A stretch of DNA of 64,000 nt from Alkalibacillus flavidus (lineage in GTDB: Bacteria; Bacillota; Bacilli; Bacillales; Alkalibacillaceae). The notes beneath the pieces were generated by a model, which was given only the letters and a program-made list of their open reading frames with translations, was not told where the DNA came from and searched no databases. This document shows positions 53,878-62,455 of the stretch, in pieces; positions within the stretch are counted from its first letter, which is position 1; every line of letters begins with the position of its first letter. Made by a program: the position numbers and the translations under genes. Location of the stretch: positions 90,937-154,936 of the forward strand of contig NZ_JBEPMX010000006.1 of NCBI RefSeq assembly GCF_040545925.1. Reading direction: 5' to 3'.

Positions 53878-54180
53878 TCAATACTTATAACTTAGTTCCT
53901 CATGATCAAAAACAAAGAATACAGGCAGGTCTTCACCACCAACATCCAAGCCGTCCAGGTCACTGTGAGATTCTGAGAAATAGGTTTGGGATAAATATAT
54001 GTTGTCATCCGTAAATGATTCTTTAAAAGCAGGCGTTGAAATAGAGTCCTGAACTGACACTATGCTATACTTCCCTTCTTCTTCAGATAAAAAGTGTTCA
54101 GGTGCTTCTGCTCCGCCTGTGCACCCTGCTGTGAAAGGTATTACGAACATTAATGTAATAATAAATAGCCGACGCATCAT
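53878..54180 (-). CDS. Small lipoprotein, paralog of the protein at 61674-62015
   Basis: A 100-residue lipoprotein (lipobox TAGC, Cys about 20). From residue 24 on it matches the 113-residue lipoprotein encoded at 61674-62015: AEAPEHFLSEEEGKYSIVSV, YFSESHSDLDGLDVGGEDLPVFFVFDHEEL. It stops right after that shared block (SYKY), whereas the other copy continues about 16 residues. The two are probably duplicates. Function unknown. Confidence 0.7.
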   Translation of the reverse strand: MMRRLFIITLMFVIPFTAGCTGGAEAPEHFLSEEEGKYSIVSVQDSISTPAFKESFTDDNIYLSQTYFSESHSDLDGLDVGGEDLPVFFVFDHEELSYKY

Positions 54181-54267
54181 GTTTAAAAACCCCTTTAATT
54201 AATATAAATTGCTACGTCTCAAGCTCTCTAAATTCAATTTCCAGAAACTAAACTTCTACTAATGCCA

Positions 54268-54867
54268 TCACCCTGCACTAACCGAAAACCAGTTATCCTC
54301 TAATTTATTCACCGCTCGATAATGGCCGTTAAAATCACCCGTCTGAGGTTCTTCATTCGTTGAGGAATACACAATCCCCGCAAAAGAGTCTAAAAATCCA
54401 CCATCAGATAGAAATAATAAAGAAGTGTGATCTTCTTCTCTCTCAATATAAACTTCTCCATTAACCGACAGATGTTTATATTGATCTGGCAATTCAATAA
54501 TAGATGCAACATACCCCGAATTTGTAGACGCCAATTCATCATTTAAAACCATATCAACAACGGCAGTTCGTTGTTCTTCAGTCGAGTGATAATCAGCTTC
54601 TAACACAACCTGATCAAACGGAATTAGAAAGAACAAGATCACGGCAACCCCTTGAATAGCTAGGTGTTTCCAGTCCTTATGAGCGAATAAAACGACTAAC
54701 CCTATGGCAGCCACAATTAAAAATGCGCTATAAGCAAACGTCGAGAAGACAAAAAACTGAAATGAACTCAACAACTCATTGATCGTCCAATGGAAAAACT
54801 TAAGCATTAAGATCATCAAACTACTCCCAATACTAGCAATCAATAGAAACTTTATACGTATACGCAA
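54268..54867 (-). CDS. Membrane protein with extracytoplasmic domain, unknown
   Basis: A 199-residue protein with three hydrophobic segments (about 6-23, 35-60 and 68-84) then a roughly 110-residue outward domain (VVLEADYHSTEEQRTAVVDMVLND to the C-terminus). TTG 54867 is favoured because AAGGTGGG lies 6 nt upstream; a longer in-frame start lacks one. No family recognised. Confidence 0.6.
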   Translation of the reverse strand: MRIRIKFLLIASIGSSLMILMLKFFHWTINELLSSFQFFVFSTFAYSAFLIVAAIGLVVLFAHKDWKHLAIQGVAVILFFLIPFDQVVLEADYHSTEEQRTAVVDMVLNDELASTNSGYVASIIELPDQYKHLSVNGEVYIEREEDHTSLLFLSDGGFLDSFAGIVYSSTNEEPQTGDFNGHYRAVNKLEDNWFSVSAG

Positions 54868-55074
54868 ATTCGACCCACCTTGCTGTAATCTATCATTATA
54901 CTGAAATGTTGGCATATCAATCTGATAGCAAACATTTTTATTAACCTATGTCGCATTTACGTTACCACAGAAAGTATACTAATTGTGTTTCCAATGACAC
55001 GTCGTTTAGAGAATTCAGATAATATTTACTCGCTTTTTCTTTAATTTCCTTAATAAATATAAAAATAGTTATAT

Positions 55075-55185
55075 TTAGCTAGTTTCTACAGACAAATTAC
55101 CTTTTTGTGTAAAATCCCTTAATAAAACCATCCTGTGTACCAACTCAACCTTGTCAGCGAGCTCATCTTCATCCAAAATAATCAT
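55075..55185 (-). CDS. Possible truncated Spo0E-like peptide
   Basis: A 36-codon frame starting 4 nt after the stop of the TPR regulator. The product (ELADKVELVHRMVLLRDF, then QKGNLSVETS) resembles the first part of Spo0E-type aspartyl-phosphate phosphatases (I-x2-LR-x10-KGxLxxE), but it stops just before the signature SQxLD. Alternatively it is the small signal-peptide gene expected beside RNPP regulators, although it lacks a secretion signal. It may also be non-coding: the binding site is weak. Confidence 0.3.
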   Translation of the reverse strand: MIILDEDELADKVELVHRMVLLRDFTQKGNLSVETS

Positions 55186-55188
55186 CAA

Positions 55189-56064
55189 TTATGCGTCTTG
55201 TAATTTCGCTAACTGCTGGTCCACTTTTGCCACAAATGACTGATGATCAATTAACTCAAATACACGTTTAGCATGCATAAAAGAATCCTCCGCCTTTTCA
55301 GCATCACCCAAATGCTTATGACAATGACCTTGTATAAAATACGATTCGCCTAAACCATGAAATGTAAGATTACTTTTACATAACGCAATAGCTTTATCAC
55401 AGCATGCCAAGCTTTCCTCAGCCTGTTGATTCATCAGAAGCACTCTTGCCAGATTATATAATAAACCGGTTTCAGACTTCGCTTCATAAACAGGCATCTG
55501 CCATAGCTTCTGTAATCCCGTTTCATAATACGTAATAGCTAAATGGTAATCACCTTTTTCAGCATAAATACTCCCCATATTCGAGAGGATTTGCACTTCA
55601 CGTTCAGAAGCTGCCTTAATGCTTGTTTTAGCTAATGTTAGTGCATCTTGAAGTAACAACAACGCTTTATCGAGATCTTTTTCAAGATAACGAACCGCAA
55701 TCGCCTTATGCCATAGAATAAACTGATGAAAATGCCTCGATCCTAATAATGGCCCATTCTCCTCTGCTTCTATCAAGTTCATTAAACTTCTATAATCTTT
55801 CATCTCAACTAATGTCCGAGCCTGCTGCTCAACATCCATTATGTACTCATACCGTTCATGATAAGAAGCGAACAAAATATAATTCACATCAACCCCTAAT
55901 CGCTCAGATAATTGATACAAAATATCAGATGCTACGTTCTTGTTCCCCGCTTCAACTTGACTAATATAAGCTTGTGTACAAATGTCTTCAGACAATTCTT
56001 TCTGCGAGAGTCCATAATACACCCGCAATTCCTTTAACTTCTCACCAATTCGTTGATCGTTCAT
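55189..56064 (-). CDS. PlcR/RNPP-type helix-turn-helix TPR regulator
   Basis: A 291-residue regulator. The N-terminal XRE helix-turn-helix (about 8-62: LKELRVYYGLSQKELSEDICTQAYISQVEAGNKNVASDIL) is followed by a tetratricopeptide array (about 75-290), including ILSNMGSIYAEKGDYHLAITYYETGLQKLW. This is the PlcR/NprR architecture, in which a secreted and re-imported peptide binds the TPR domain. No clear PapR-like pheromone gene is adjacent; a 36-codon frame follows. AGAAGGAG precedes the ATG. Targets unknown. Confidence 0.82.
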   Translation of the reverse strand: MNDQRIGEKLKELRVYYGLSQKELSEDICTQAYISQVEAGNKNVASDILYQLSERLGVDVNYILFASYHERYEYIMDVEQQARTLVEMKDYRSLMNLIEAEENGPLLGSRHFHQFILWHKAIAVRYLEKDLDKALLLLQDALTLAKTSIKAASEREVQILSNMGSIYAEKGDYHLAITYYETGLQKLWQMPVYEAKSETGLLYNLARVLLMNQQAEESLACCDKAIALCKSNLTFHGLGESYFIQGHCHKHLGDAEKAEDSFMHAKRVFELIDHQSFVAKVDQQLAKLQDA

Positions 56065-56425
56065 ACTGACTCCTTCTTTGTTTGAAATTAAATTTGATGT
56101 ATCATCTAAAAATAATTATGATCCTTCGAAATGAAGTTTATATATGTGGCCTTGTCCGCTATTACCTAACCATGTATTACCTCTACAATTACTTTCCATT
56201 ATAATTATGGAAATCATAACATTTATAAACGATTTTTGGTAAAATTATATCAAATATTTTTTGATATGAAACAATGATTATCGCTATTCATGTTGAAAGT
56301 GTAAAATAAAATTGCTTACTATGATATTTCGTTATAGACTTTTAAATTAATCTTCTGTTCACTTTTAGGCTGTAAGATAGTCCAATAGAACCTATATTTA
56401 ATATGGAATAGAAAGGGTGATCACA
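56065..56425. promoter_or_regulatory. Divergent control region with HssR-type repeat
   Basis: A 360-bp region between the TPR regulator and hssR. TTAATCTTCTGTTCACTT at 56347-56364 nearly repeats the sequence 60-77 bp upstream of hrtB (58481-58498). Its two halves (TTAATCTT and TTCACTTT, 11 bp apart) look like a direct repeat for an OmpR-type regulator. The rest is AT-rich with no gene. Confidence 0.6.
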
Positions 56426-57100
56426 ATGACTAATATCTTAATTATTGACGACGATCCTTATATACTCAATCTTGTAGAGGTGACTTTAAAAGATTCTGGT
56501 TTTTTTACCTACAAAGCAATAGATGGTTTTGAAGCATTGGATATTTTTGAACAAACTCCCATAGACCTTGCGATAGTAGATGTGATGATGCCAAAAATGG
56601 ACGGGTTCACACTGACTCAAAAAATCAAAAATATGTATCATATTCCTGTCATATTACTCACGGCAAAGGGGGAGTTACACGACAAAGAAAAAGGATACAT
56701 TTCGGGTACAGATGATTATGTCGTCAAACCATTTGAACCAAAAGAACTCGTATTTCGGATTCAAGCAGTTCTAAGAAGATACAACAACCTCAGTAATGAT
56801 GTGATCCAAATAAATGATGTAAAAATTGATAAAAGAAACTATGAAGTACAAATTGGCAATCAACGTATGATCATGCCTTTAAAGGAATTTGAGTTATTAG
56901 CATTATTAGCTTCACGACCTAACCAAGTATTTAATCGAGATTACTTAATTGAAAATATTTGGGGGCTTGAGTTTGAAGGTGACGAAAGAACTGTAAATGT
57001 TCATATAAAAAGAATCAGACAAAGGTTAGAAAAGGTTACATCAACCATAGAAATCATAACGGTTCGTGGGGTTGGGTATAAATTAGAGGTGGCTTCATGA
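56426..57100 (+). CDS. hssR: Heme-responsive response regulator HssR
   Basis: A 224-residue OmpR/PhoB-type response regulator, the exact length of S. aureus HssR. Receiver: acidic pocket IIDDDP (about 6-11), phospho-acceptor Asp in VDVMMPKMDG (about 52), and Lys in DDYVVKPF (about 102). Winged-helix output domain about 125-224 (LKEFELLALLASRPNQVFNRDYLIENIWG, RGVGYKLE). ATG 56426 follows AAAGGG. Its stop overlaps the hssS start, giving a coupled two-component pair upstream of hrtBA. Confidence 0.88.
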   Translation: MTNILIIDDDPYILNLVEVTLKDSGFFTYKAIDGFEALDIFEQTPIDLAIVDVMMPKMDGFTLTQKIKNMYHIPVILLTAKGELHDKEKGYISGTDDYVVKPFEPKELVFRIQAVLRRYNNLSNDVIQINDVKIDKRNYEVQIGNQRMIMPLKEFELLALLASRPNQVFNRDYLIENIWGLEFEGDERTVNVHIKRIRQRLEKVTSTIEIITVRGVGYKLEVAS

Positions 57101-58473
57101 TGAAATCTTTATATACTAAATTTTTATTTATCACTCTGCTTATCATGATTGCTAGTTCACTTATAGGATTTTTCATTGCGAATAGTTATTACCAAAATAG
57201 CTTAAAGCCTGAGAACGATTCAAAGAACATGGAGATTGTCACTGGTATAGCAAATTACGCTGAGACTCAAGATGATCTTAACCAGTTTTTTACACACACT
57301 GCTTCAACTGGTTATCAATTACTAGTCGTGAACCAACAAGGGGACAAAGAATTTTATGGAGGGCAATTTGATGAAAAGAATTTACCAACAAAAGCAATAG
57401 AAAAAGTACTCAATGGTGATTCTTATCATGGAATGAGAGATTTTCCTAAAGGCACTTTTGTAACAGGGTTCTTCGCAAACGAATTACAAAACTCTGTAGG
57501 AGTACCTTTTCGTCATAATGGTACACAATACGCACTTTTCTTGAGACCCAACATTAAACTTTTATTCAATGAACTTCACATTTTGTTAGGTTGGATGGCT
57601 TTTGCTATATTTATACTTAGCTTGATAGCTGTTTTAATTTGGGCAGCTATTCTTATACGTCCTGTGCGTCAATTATCTCATGCAACAAATGAAATAGGCG
57701 AAAATGGATTTAATGTTAACCTAGATATTCATAGAAATGATGAGATTGGCCAATTAGCACAAAACTTCAAGGACATGACTTCACGACTCGAAGACTTAGA
57801 TGAAGTTAGAAAATCATTTGTATCCAATGTTTCACATGATATTCAAACCCCATTATTAAACATTCAAGGATACAGTCGTCTCTTGAAAAATAGTACATTG
57901 TCTGATGAGGAGAAAAACTCATATTTAGAAGTGATTCAAGAGGAAACAGAGAGAATGTCCATATTATCTAAACAGTTATTGACATTATCATCACTCGAAC
58001 CAAACAGTCAATCGTATTCTATAAAGGAGATTAATATTTCTGAACAAATACAAAGTCTTCTTCATAAATACTATTGGCTTATAAATGAGAATGAATTGTC
58101 CTTGACCTACTCTCTTGAAGATATAACAGTAAAAGGAAATCCTGATCTGTTATATACGGTTTGGGAAAACTTATTGACTAATGCCATCAAATATAATGAA
58201 CCTGGTGGATCTATTGAAATTAAGGCGGAAAAAACAAACAATCAGTTAGCAATTGAATTTACTGATTCAGGAGTAGGGATTAAGTCAAATGAGCAAAGTC
58301 AAATCTTTGACCGTTTCTACCGTGGTGACTCAGCCAGAACTAGGACAAACCAAGGTACTGGATTAGGTTTATCCATAGTTAAAGAAGTTATCGAACTACA
58401 TGAAGGGAACATCTATATTTATAGTCAATTAGAGAAAGGCACAACATTTAAAATCATCTTTCCACGATTGTAA
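57097..58473 (+). CDS. hssS: Heme sensor histidine kinase HssS
   Basis: A 458-residue membrane kinase, close to the 457 of S. aureus HssS. Two helices (about 8-28 and 165-190) flank an extracytoplasmic sensor containing the HssS-like YHGMRDFPKGTFVTGFF and SVGVPF. HAMP (about 190-240), H box VSHDIQTPL (His about 249), N box ENLLTNAIKYN, and G boxes DSGVGI and GTGLGLSI follow. The H box has Asp-Ile-Gln in place of the usual Glu-Ile-Lys. The sensor-domain match is the main reason for the HssS call. Confidence 0.88.
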   Translation: MMKSLYTKFLFITLLIMIASSLIGFFIANSYYQNSLKPENDSKNMEIVTGIANYAETQDDLNQFFTHTASTGYQLLVVNQQGDKEFYGGQFDEKNLPTKAIEKVLNGDSYHGMRDFPKGTFVTGFFANELQNSVGVPFRHNGTQYALFLRPNIKLLFNELHILLGWMAFAIFILSLIAVLIWAAILIRPVRQLSHATNEIGENGFNVNLDIHRNDEIGQLAQNFKDMTSRLEDLDEVRKSFVSNVSHDIQTPLLNIQGYSRLLKNSTLSDEEKNSYLEVIQEETERMSILSKQLLTLSSLEPNSQSYSIKEINISEQIQSLLHKYYWLINENELSLTYSLEDITVKGNPDLLYTVWENLLTNAIKYNEPGGSIEIKAEKTNNQLAIEFTDSGVGIKSNEQSQIFDRFYRGDSARTRTNQGTGLGLSIVKEVIELHEGNIYIYSQLEKGTTFKIIFPRL

Positions 58474-58480
58474 TATTTTA

Positions 58481-58498
58481 TTAACCTTTTGTTCACTT
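58481..58498 (+). promoter_or_regulatory. HssR-type direct repeat upstream of hrtB
   Basis: TTAACCTTTTGTTCACTT, matching 16 of 18 bases of the element upstream of hssR (56347-56364), suggesting autoregulation and hrtBA activation by the same regulator. Confidence 0.6.
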
Positions 58499-58557
58499 AG
58501 CTGATTTATCATAATCAGTAAGTAAAACAAAAGGTTTTTTTGAGAGGGATGATCATA

Positions 58558-59586
58558 GTGATTTTAGCTTGGAAAGAAATAAAGAACAATAAAGCGAAGT
58601 TTTCTATAGTAGGGTCTATTATATTACTTATTAGTTTATTGACATTTATCATATCAGGTTTAGCGAATGGGCTATCTCAGGATAACATGTCTTTGATAAA
58701 AAATTTCCCGGATGGAACGTTTTATATGGCCGAGGACTCTAATAATTCCTACGCACAATCGCGTATAGATGAAAAGAAACAGATGCAGTTGTTAGAAAAT
58801 GGCGGAGACTCTTTCGCATTTTCGCTTCAAATGGGAAATTTAAAGATTGATTCAAATAAACAAAAAAACGTCTCACTCATGACTTATACTGATAACAAGT
58901 ATTATCAAAATATAGATAATGGAGAGATTGTTCTCGACCATTCATTAAAAAAGGAAGGGATAAAGGCTGGAGACCAGTTATCCTTCCGACAGTCTGAAAA
59001 CAGTTTTGAAGTCGCCGGTTTTGTAGATGATGCGAGATTTAATCATTCGCCAGTCGTATTAATCAACCAAAAAGATTTTAATAACCTGTTTAGAACCCAA
59101 GCATTTCAGATCGTCTTTAGTCCTATCTCTAATAAAGACATTGATGGTTTAAATGCATACAGTAATAGTGAATTTTTAAACACTATACCGAGCTACCAAG
59201 CAGAGCAAATGACTCTTAATATGATTGTATGGTTTTTAATAATTATTAGTGGCATGTTATTTGCTATATTCTTTTATATGATGAATGTCCAGAAATTGGG
59301 GATGTATGGAATTCTTAAAGCCTTAGGTATTCGCACAAATACTCTATATACCATGATATGGACTCAGATGGGGATAATTACAGTAAGTGCACTTATTAGT
59401 TCTGCATTATTGAGCCAAGTATTTCAATCCATAGCACCTACTTCTATGCCATATAGTTTACCACTAACTTCAACTATACAACTATCAATCTTATTCATTG
59501 TCGTAGGATTTATGGGAGCGACTCTATCAGGAATTCAAATTAAAAGAATTGATCCATTACAAGCAATACAACAAGGGGAGGCTTAA
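58558..59586 (+). CDS. hrtB: Heme-efflux ABC transporter permease HrtB
   Basis: A 342-residue FtsX/MacB-like permease (S. aureus HrtB is 351). One N-terminal helix (ILAWKEIKNNKAKF, then helix about 18-38 with FIISGLANGLS) precedes a large extracytoplasmic domain. Three helices follow near the C-terminus (about 225-245, 275-295 and 308-330). The N-terminus and length fit HrtB better than the larger bacitracin-type BceB. GTG 58558 follows GAGAGGG; other starts upstream overlap the site. It is followed 2 nt later by hrtA. Confidence 0.83.
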   Translation: MILAWKEIKNNKAKFSIVGSIILLISLLTFIISGLANGLSQDNMSLIKNFPDGTFYMAEDSNNSYAQSRIDEKKQMQLLENGGDSFAFSLQMGNLKIDSNKQKNVSLMTYTDNKYYQNIDNGEIVLDHSLKKEGIKAGDQLSFRQSENSFEVAGFVDDARFNHSPVVLINQKDFNNLFRTQAFQIVFSPISNKDIDGLNAYSNSEFLNTIPSYQAEQMTLNMIVWFLIIISGMLFAIFFYMMNVQKLGMYGILKALGIRTNTLYTMIWTQMGIITVSALISSALLSQVFQSIAPTSMPYSLPLTSTIQLSILFIVVGFMGATLSGIQIKRIDPLQAIQQGEA

Positions 59587-59588
59587 CT

Positions 59589-60272
59589 ATGAGTCAATTA
59601 CAATTAGAACAAGTGAGAAAATCATTTATGAACGGGGAAGTAGAAGAAGAAGTATTAAAAGGAGTTAACTTAACACTCAACAAAGGAGAAGTAACGGCAC
59701 TGATAGGTTCTTCTGGCTCAGGAAAAAGTACAATCCTTTCAATAGCAGCAAGCCTTCAACCCTTATCGAAAGGACGCATCATATTCGACCATCAAAACTT
59801 AGTAGAATTAAAGCCTGAACAAATAAGAAAAATTAGAGCTCAGCAATACGGTTTTGTTTTTCAACAATCTCATCTCGTTCCTTTTTTAACCGTCGAAGAA
59901 CAACTTTCTTTGATGTTAGATATAGCTGAAGTAAAAGGAAGTAAATACGATAAACAAAACGAAATAAAAAATGTATTAGAAAAAGTTGAAATGACTCATC
60001 GTCAAAGCGCCTACCCTGCTTCACTATCAGGTGGTGAGAAACAACGAATAGCTGTGGCTCGCGCCATCATTCATAGACCAAAAGTACTTTTTGCGGATGA
60101 GCCGACTGCAAGTCTAGATTCCAAAAAATCAAACGATATCATGCAGTTAATTCAAGAATTAACACACTCTTTAGAGATGATGACATTAATCGTTACACAT
60201 GAAGAAGAGATGTTAGAGTATACAGACAGAGTGGTGAAAATGAGCGATGGAGAAATAATAATGGTTAACTAA
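59589..60272 (+). CDS. hrtA: Heme-efflux ABC transporter ATPase HrtA
   Basis: A 227-residue LolD/MacB-type ATPase: Walker A GSSGSGKST (about 38), signature LSGGEKQRIAVARA (about 141), Walker B VLFADEPTASLD (about 163), His switch IVTHEEEM. Paired with hrtB and the HssRS system, it should expel heme or related toxic compounds from the membrane. Its last codons overlap the 3' end of a relic antitoxin frame on the other strand. Confidence 0.85.
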   Translation: MSQLQLEQVRKSFMNGEVEEEVLKGVNLTLNKGEVTALIGSSGSGKSTILSIAASLQPLSKGRIIFDHQNLVELKPEQIRKIRAQQYGFVFQQSHLVPFLTVEEQLSLMLDIAEVKGSKYDKQNEIKNVLEKVEMTHRQSAYPASLSGGEKQRIAVARAIIHRPKVLFADEPTASLDSKKSNDIMQLIQELTHSLEMMTLIVTHEEEMLEYTDRVVKMSDGEIIMVN

Positions 60273-60387
60273 TTAAACAATTTTTGATTATTTTCATCGT
60301 GACGATTAGAATTATTAATTTGACTTAACATATCGTCCAACAATAAACCTTTTTTCATCGACTCTATGACATTGCCAGTTTCAACAG
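60269..60387 (-). pseudogene. MazE-like antitoxin fragment interrupted by IS3 remnant
   Basis: On the minus strand a frame without a start enters from the IS end and runs VETGNVIESMKKGLLLDDML then SQINNSNRHDENNQKLFN to a stop. The segment LDDMLSQINNSNRHDE resembles the C-terminal LDELLAGITPENRHEE of MazE antitoxins, preceded by the usual end of the AbrB-like fold. The N-terminal half and any MazF toxin are absent. It adjoins the IS3 terminal repeat at 60388. Confidence 0.55.
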
Positions 60388-60687
60388 TGAACTGTACCCT
60401 TAAAAGTGGACAATTTAATAAAAAACTAGGCGGCTAAAAGGTGACCTCGATATTGACTCGGGGTCATCTTTTTTAGTGTCCATTGGTATCTTGATGAATT
60501 GTAATAGGCTATATAGTCATGAATCATTATTTTAACCTCCTCCATCGTGTGACAAGCTTTGATGTCTATGTCATCTTTCAAATGACCGAAGAAAGATTCC
60601 ATTGGGGCGTTATCCCAACAGTTGCCTTTGCGTGACATCGATTGGGTGAATCTCATGTCTTTAAGCTGTTGTTGAATTTTGCATTAC
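60388..60687 (-). mobile_element. IS3-family (IS150-group) transposase remnant
   Basis: Only the last part of the transposase survives (60426-60687): SMSRKGNCWDNAPMESFFGHLKDD, carrying the Glu of the DDE triad, then YNSSRYQWTLKKMTPSQYR. TGAACTGTACCC at 60388 onward looks like the terminal inverted repeat. Upstream the frame is broken by a stop and the rest of the element is missing, so it is inactive. Confidence 0.82.
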
Positions 60688-60698
60688 ACACTAACCCT

Positions 60699-60935
60699 TC
60701 AAACAAAACGAACTTTCTCTTGGATATAATCGATTTCTCGGTATTCTTCAATATCTTTTTCAAGCTCTGTATTATCTTCTTGTAATTTAGATATTTGCTT
60801 TTCTTTTTTTTCGATTTCATTTTGAGCATTTTCTAGATTGCTTTCCAATGATTCAATTTTTTCACTTTGTTCATCATCATTAGAACATCCGAATAACCCA
60901 ACAACAAGCAAAGAAATAATTATAAATTTCTTCAA
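60699..60935 (-). CDS. Small coiled-coil lipoprotein, possibly truncated
   Basis: A 78-residue lipoprotein: lipobox LFGC (Cys about 17) then a long coiled coil rich in Glu, Lys and Asn (KIESLESNLENAQNEIEKKE). It ends 10 bp before the IS3 remnant, so the C-terminus may have been cut off or replaced. TTG start after AGAGGAG. Function unknown. Confidence 0.6.
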   Translation of the reverse strand: MKKFIIISLLVVGLFGCSNDDEQSEKIESLESNLENAQNEIEKKEKQISKLQEDNTELEKDIEEYREIDYIQEKVRFV

Positions 60936-61018
60936 AAAATCACTCCTCTCCTTATTATATATCTTGATTTTAAAAAAGGATAAATATCACAAACAATTAT
61001 TAAGTTACAGCACTGTGC

Positions 61019-61618
61019 TTAAGGATTGTATCCCTCAGTCTCTTCCTTTACATCGAGAATAAATGACACCCACTCTTGTTCCGCTACCATATTTTCATGA
61101 TCTGAGAAGAATGTCTGGCCTGCACCTTCAGAGCTGATTGATGGATAATAGTCATTCACATGTTTGGCCCATTGTTTATGTAAAGCTAAATATTTTTCAA
61201 TCATTGTGACATCATCTTCATTCAAATGACCTTCACGTTCTTCCGAAATGAATTGTGCTTCATCTGCTAACCTACTAACGAGTTCGGTGGAAGATGGTTC
61301 AGGTGAATGATCAAAGTCGGAAGGTTTATAGTTAAACATTTCAACCGTGAAATCTTGCAATGTCTTCAACCTGTAAATATATTGAGCATTCCTTTCTAAC
61401 AACTGAGCATCCTCAGTTGTGATCTCATGAGCCACAACAACGTCCGAGAGCACTTCCTCATTTGACAAAATCCCCTGACTTACTGCCCCTAAATCATTAT
61501 TCAAGTCATCCGATATCCAGCGTTGGTACTGATTGACACTCATATATTGATTTACTGAGATAATGACCAGCATAACAACCATTGTTACAGCGACACCTAT
61601 AGTAACTTTTAACTTCAT
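61019..61618 (-). CDS. Membrane-anchored extracytoplasmic protein, unknown
   Basis: A 199-residue protein with an N-terminal signal anchor (about 4-24) and a helical outward domain rich in acidic residues. ATG 61618 follows AAGGGTG. Not assigned to a family. It lies in a run of leftward surface-protein genes (60699-62455). Confidence 0.65.
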   Translation of the reverse strand: MKLKVTIGVAVTMVVMLVIISVNQYMSVNQYQRWISDDLNNDLGAVSQGILSNEEVLSDVVVAHEITTEDAQLLERNAQYIYRLKTLQDFTVEMFNYKPSDFDHSPEPSSTELVSRLADEAQFISEEREGHLNEDDVTMIEKYLALHKQWAKHVNDYYPSISSEGAGQTFFSDHENMVAEQEWVSFILDVKEETEGYNP

Positions 61619-61673
61619 GTTAATCACCCTTGTCTTGATCAAGTCAGTCATAATCCATTTAATAAACAATTCC

Positions 61674-62015
61674 CTAAGACCTCAAAACCTCAACCACTTC
61701 CGCTTCACGGTCCGTTTTCAAAACCAATTCTTCATGATCGAACACGAAAAATACAGGCAGATCTTCACTAGAAATGTCTAAATCGTCCAAATCGCTGTGT
61801 GACGTCGAAAAGAACGTTTGTGATACATATAAATTCTCCGCAGTGAATGCCTCACTAAAACTAGGCATTGGAGCTTCTGGTTCAATTACTGAGACAATGC
61901 TATATTTCCCTTCCTCCTTAGACAAAAAGTGCTCAGGCGCTTCAGCTTCACCTGTGCAACCAGCCAGAATTGATATTAGGAAAATGAATACAATCATGAA
62001 ATTTGTCCGCATCAT
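61674..62015 (-). CDS. Small lipoprotein, paralog of the protein at 53878-54180
   Basis: A 113-residue lipoprotein (lipobox LAGC, Cys about 20). It shares AEAPEHFLSKEEGKYSIVSV and FSTSHSDLDDLDISSEDLPV with the copy at 53878-54180 and has an extra tail (VLKTDREAEVVEVLRS). Function unknown; the duplication suggests local expansion. Confidence 0.72.
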   Translation of the reverse strand: MMRTNFMIVFIFLISILAGCTGEAEAPEHFLSKEEGKYSIVSVIEPEAPMPSFSEAFTAENLYVSQTFFSTSHSDLDDLDISSEDLPVFFVFDHEELVLKTDREAEVVEVLRS

Positions 62016-62071
62016 AATAAAATCCTTTCTTTAATAAATATAATTCTAGAAACATACTAAATTTGGTGTCT

Positions 62072-62455
62072 TTAATCAGTTATAACTTTAATGTCTTCTG
62101 CAACAAATTGCGGCGGTTTTGATTCCAGCACCCCATTCGAATTAAACTGTATGCTAACTTGATCACCTTTAGTTATGGAGGCGTATGTGCTTGAATCGAT
62201 TGAATACCAAGCACCGTCATTTCGAGAAGCCATTCTTGTCAGTTCATCATCACTTTTTTCACCTATAGTCTCTTTCTTTATATTCGGAGTGACAAGAATC
62301 TGATGAGTTTCCGTTTCCCGTTTGTCTACGATAATCCCTTGGGCTTCTTCTAAGTTCATATTGTCTTGGTTACTTTCCGAAGAACAAGCAACAGAAATCA
62401 ACATAACAAGAATTAAAAGCATGATTAATAGAAAACGTTTACGTAAATACATCAT
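62072..62455 (-). CDS. Lipoprotein with DUF3221-like domain
   Basis: A 127-residue lipoprotein (lipobox SVAC, Cys about 24) with a small beta-barrel-like domain (AQGIIVDKRETETHQILVTP, about 40-58; GDQVSIQFNSNGVLESKPPQ, about 97-116), resembling DUF3221 proteins of Bacillus. Function unknown. GTAGGGGTGG precedes the start. Confidence 0.65.
   Translation of the reverse strand: MMYLRKRFLLIMLLILVMLISVACSSESNQDNMNLEEAQGIIVDKRETETHQILVTPNIKKETIGEKSDDELTRMASRNDGAWYSIDSSTYASITKGDQVSIQFNSNGVLESKPPQFVAEDIKVITD

Noticed and set aside
56426..60272. BceRS-BceAB-type bacitracin resistance module
   Set aside because: The kinase has a large extracytoplasmic sensor and the permease is about 340 residues with one plus three helices, unlike BceS and the roughly 650-residue, ten-helix BceB.
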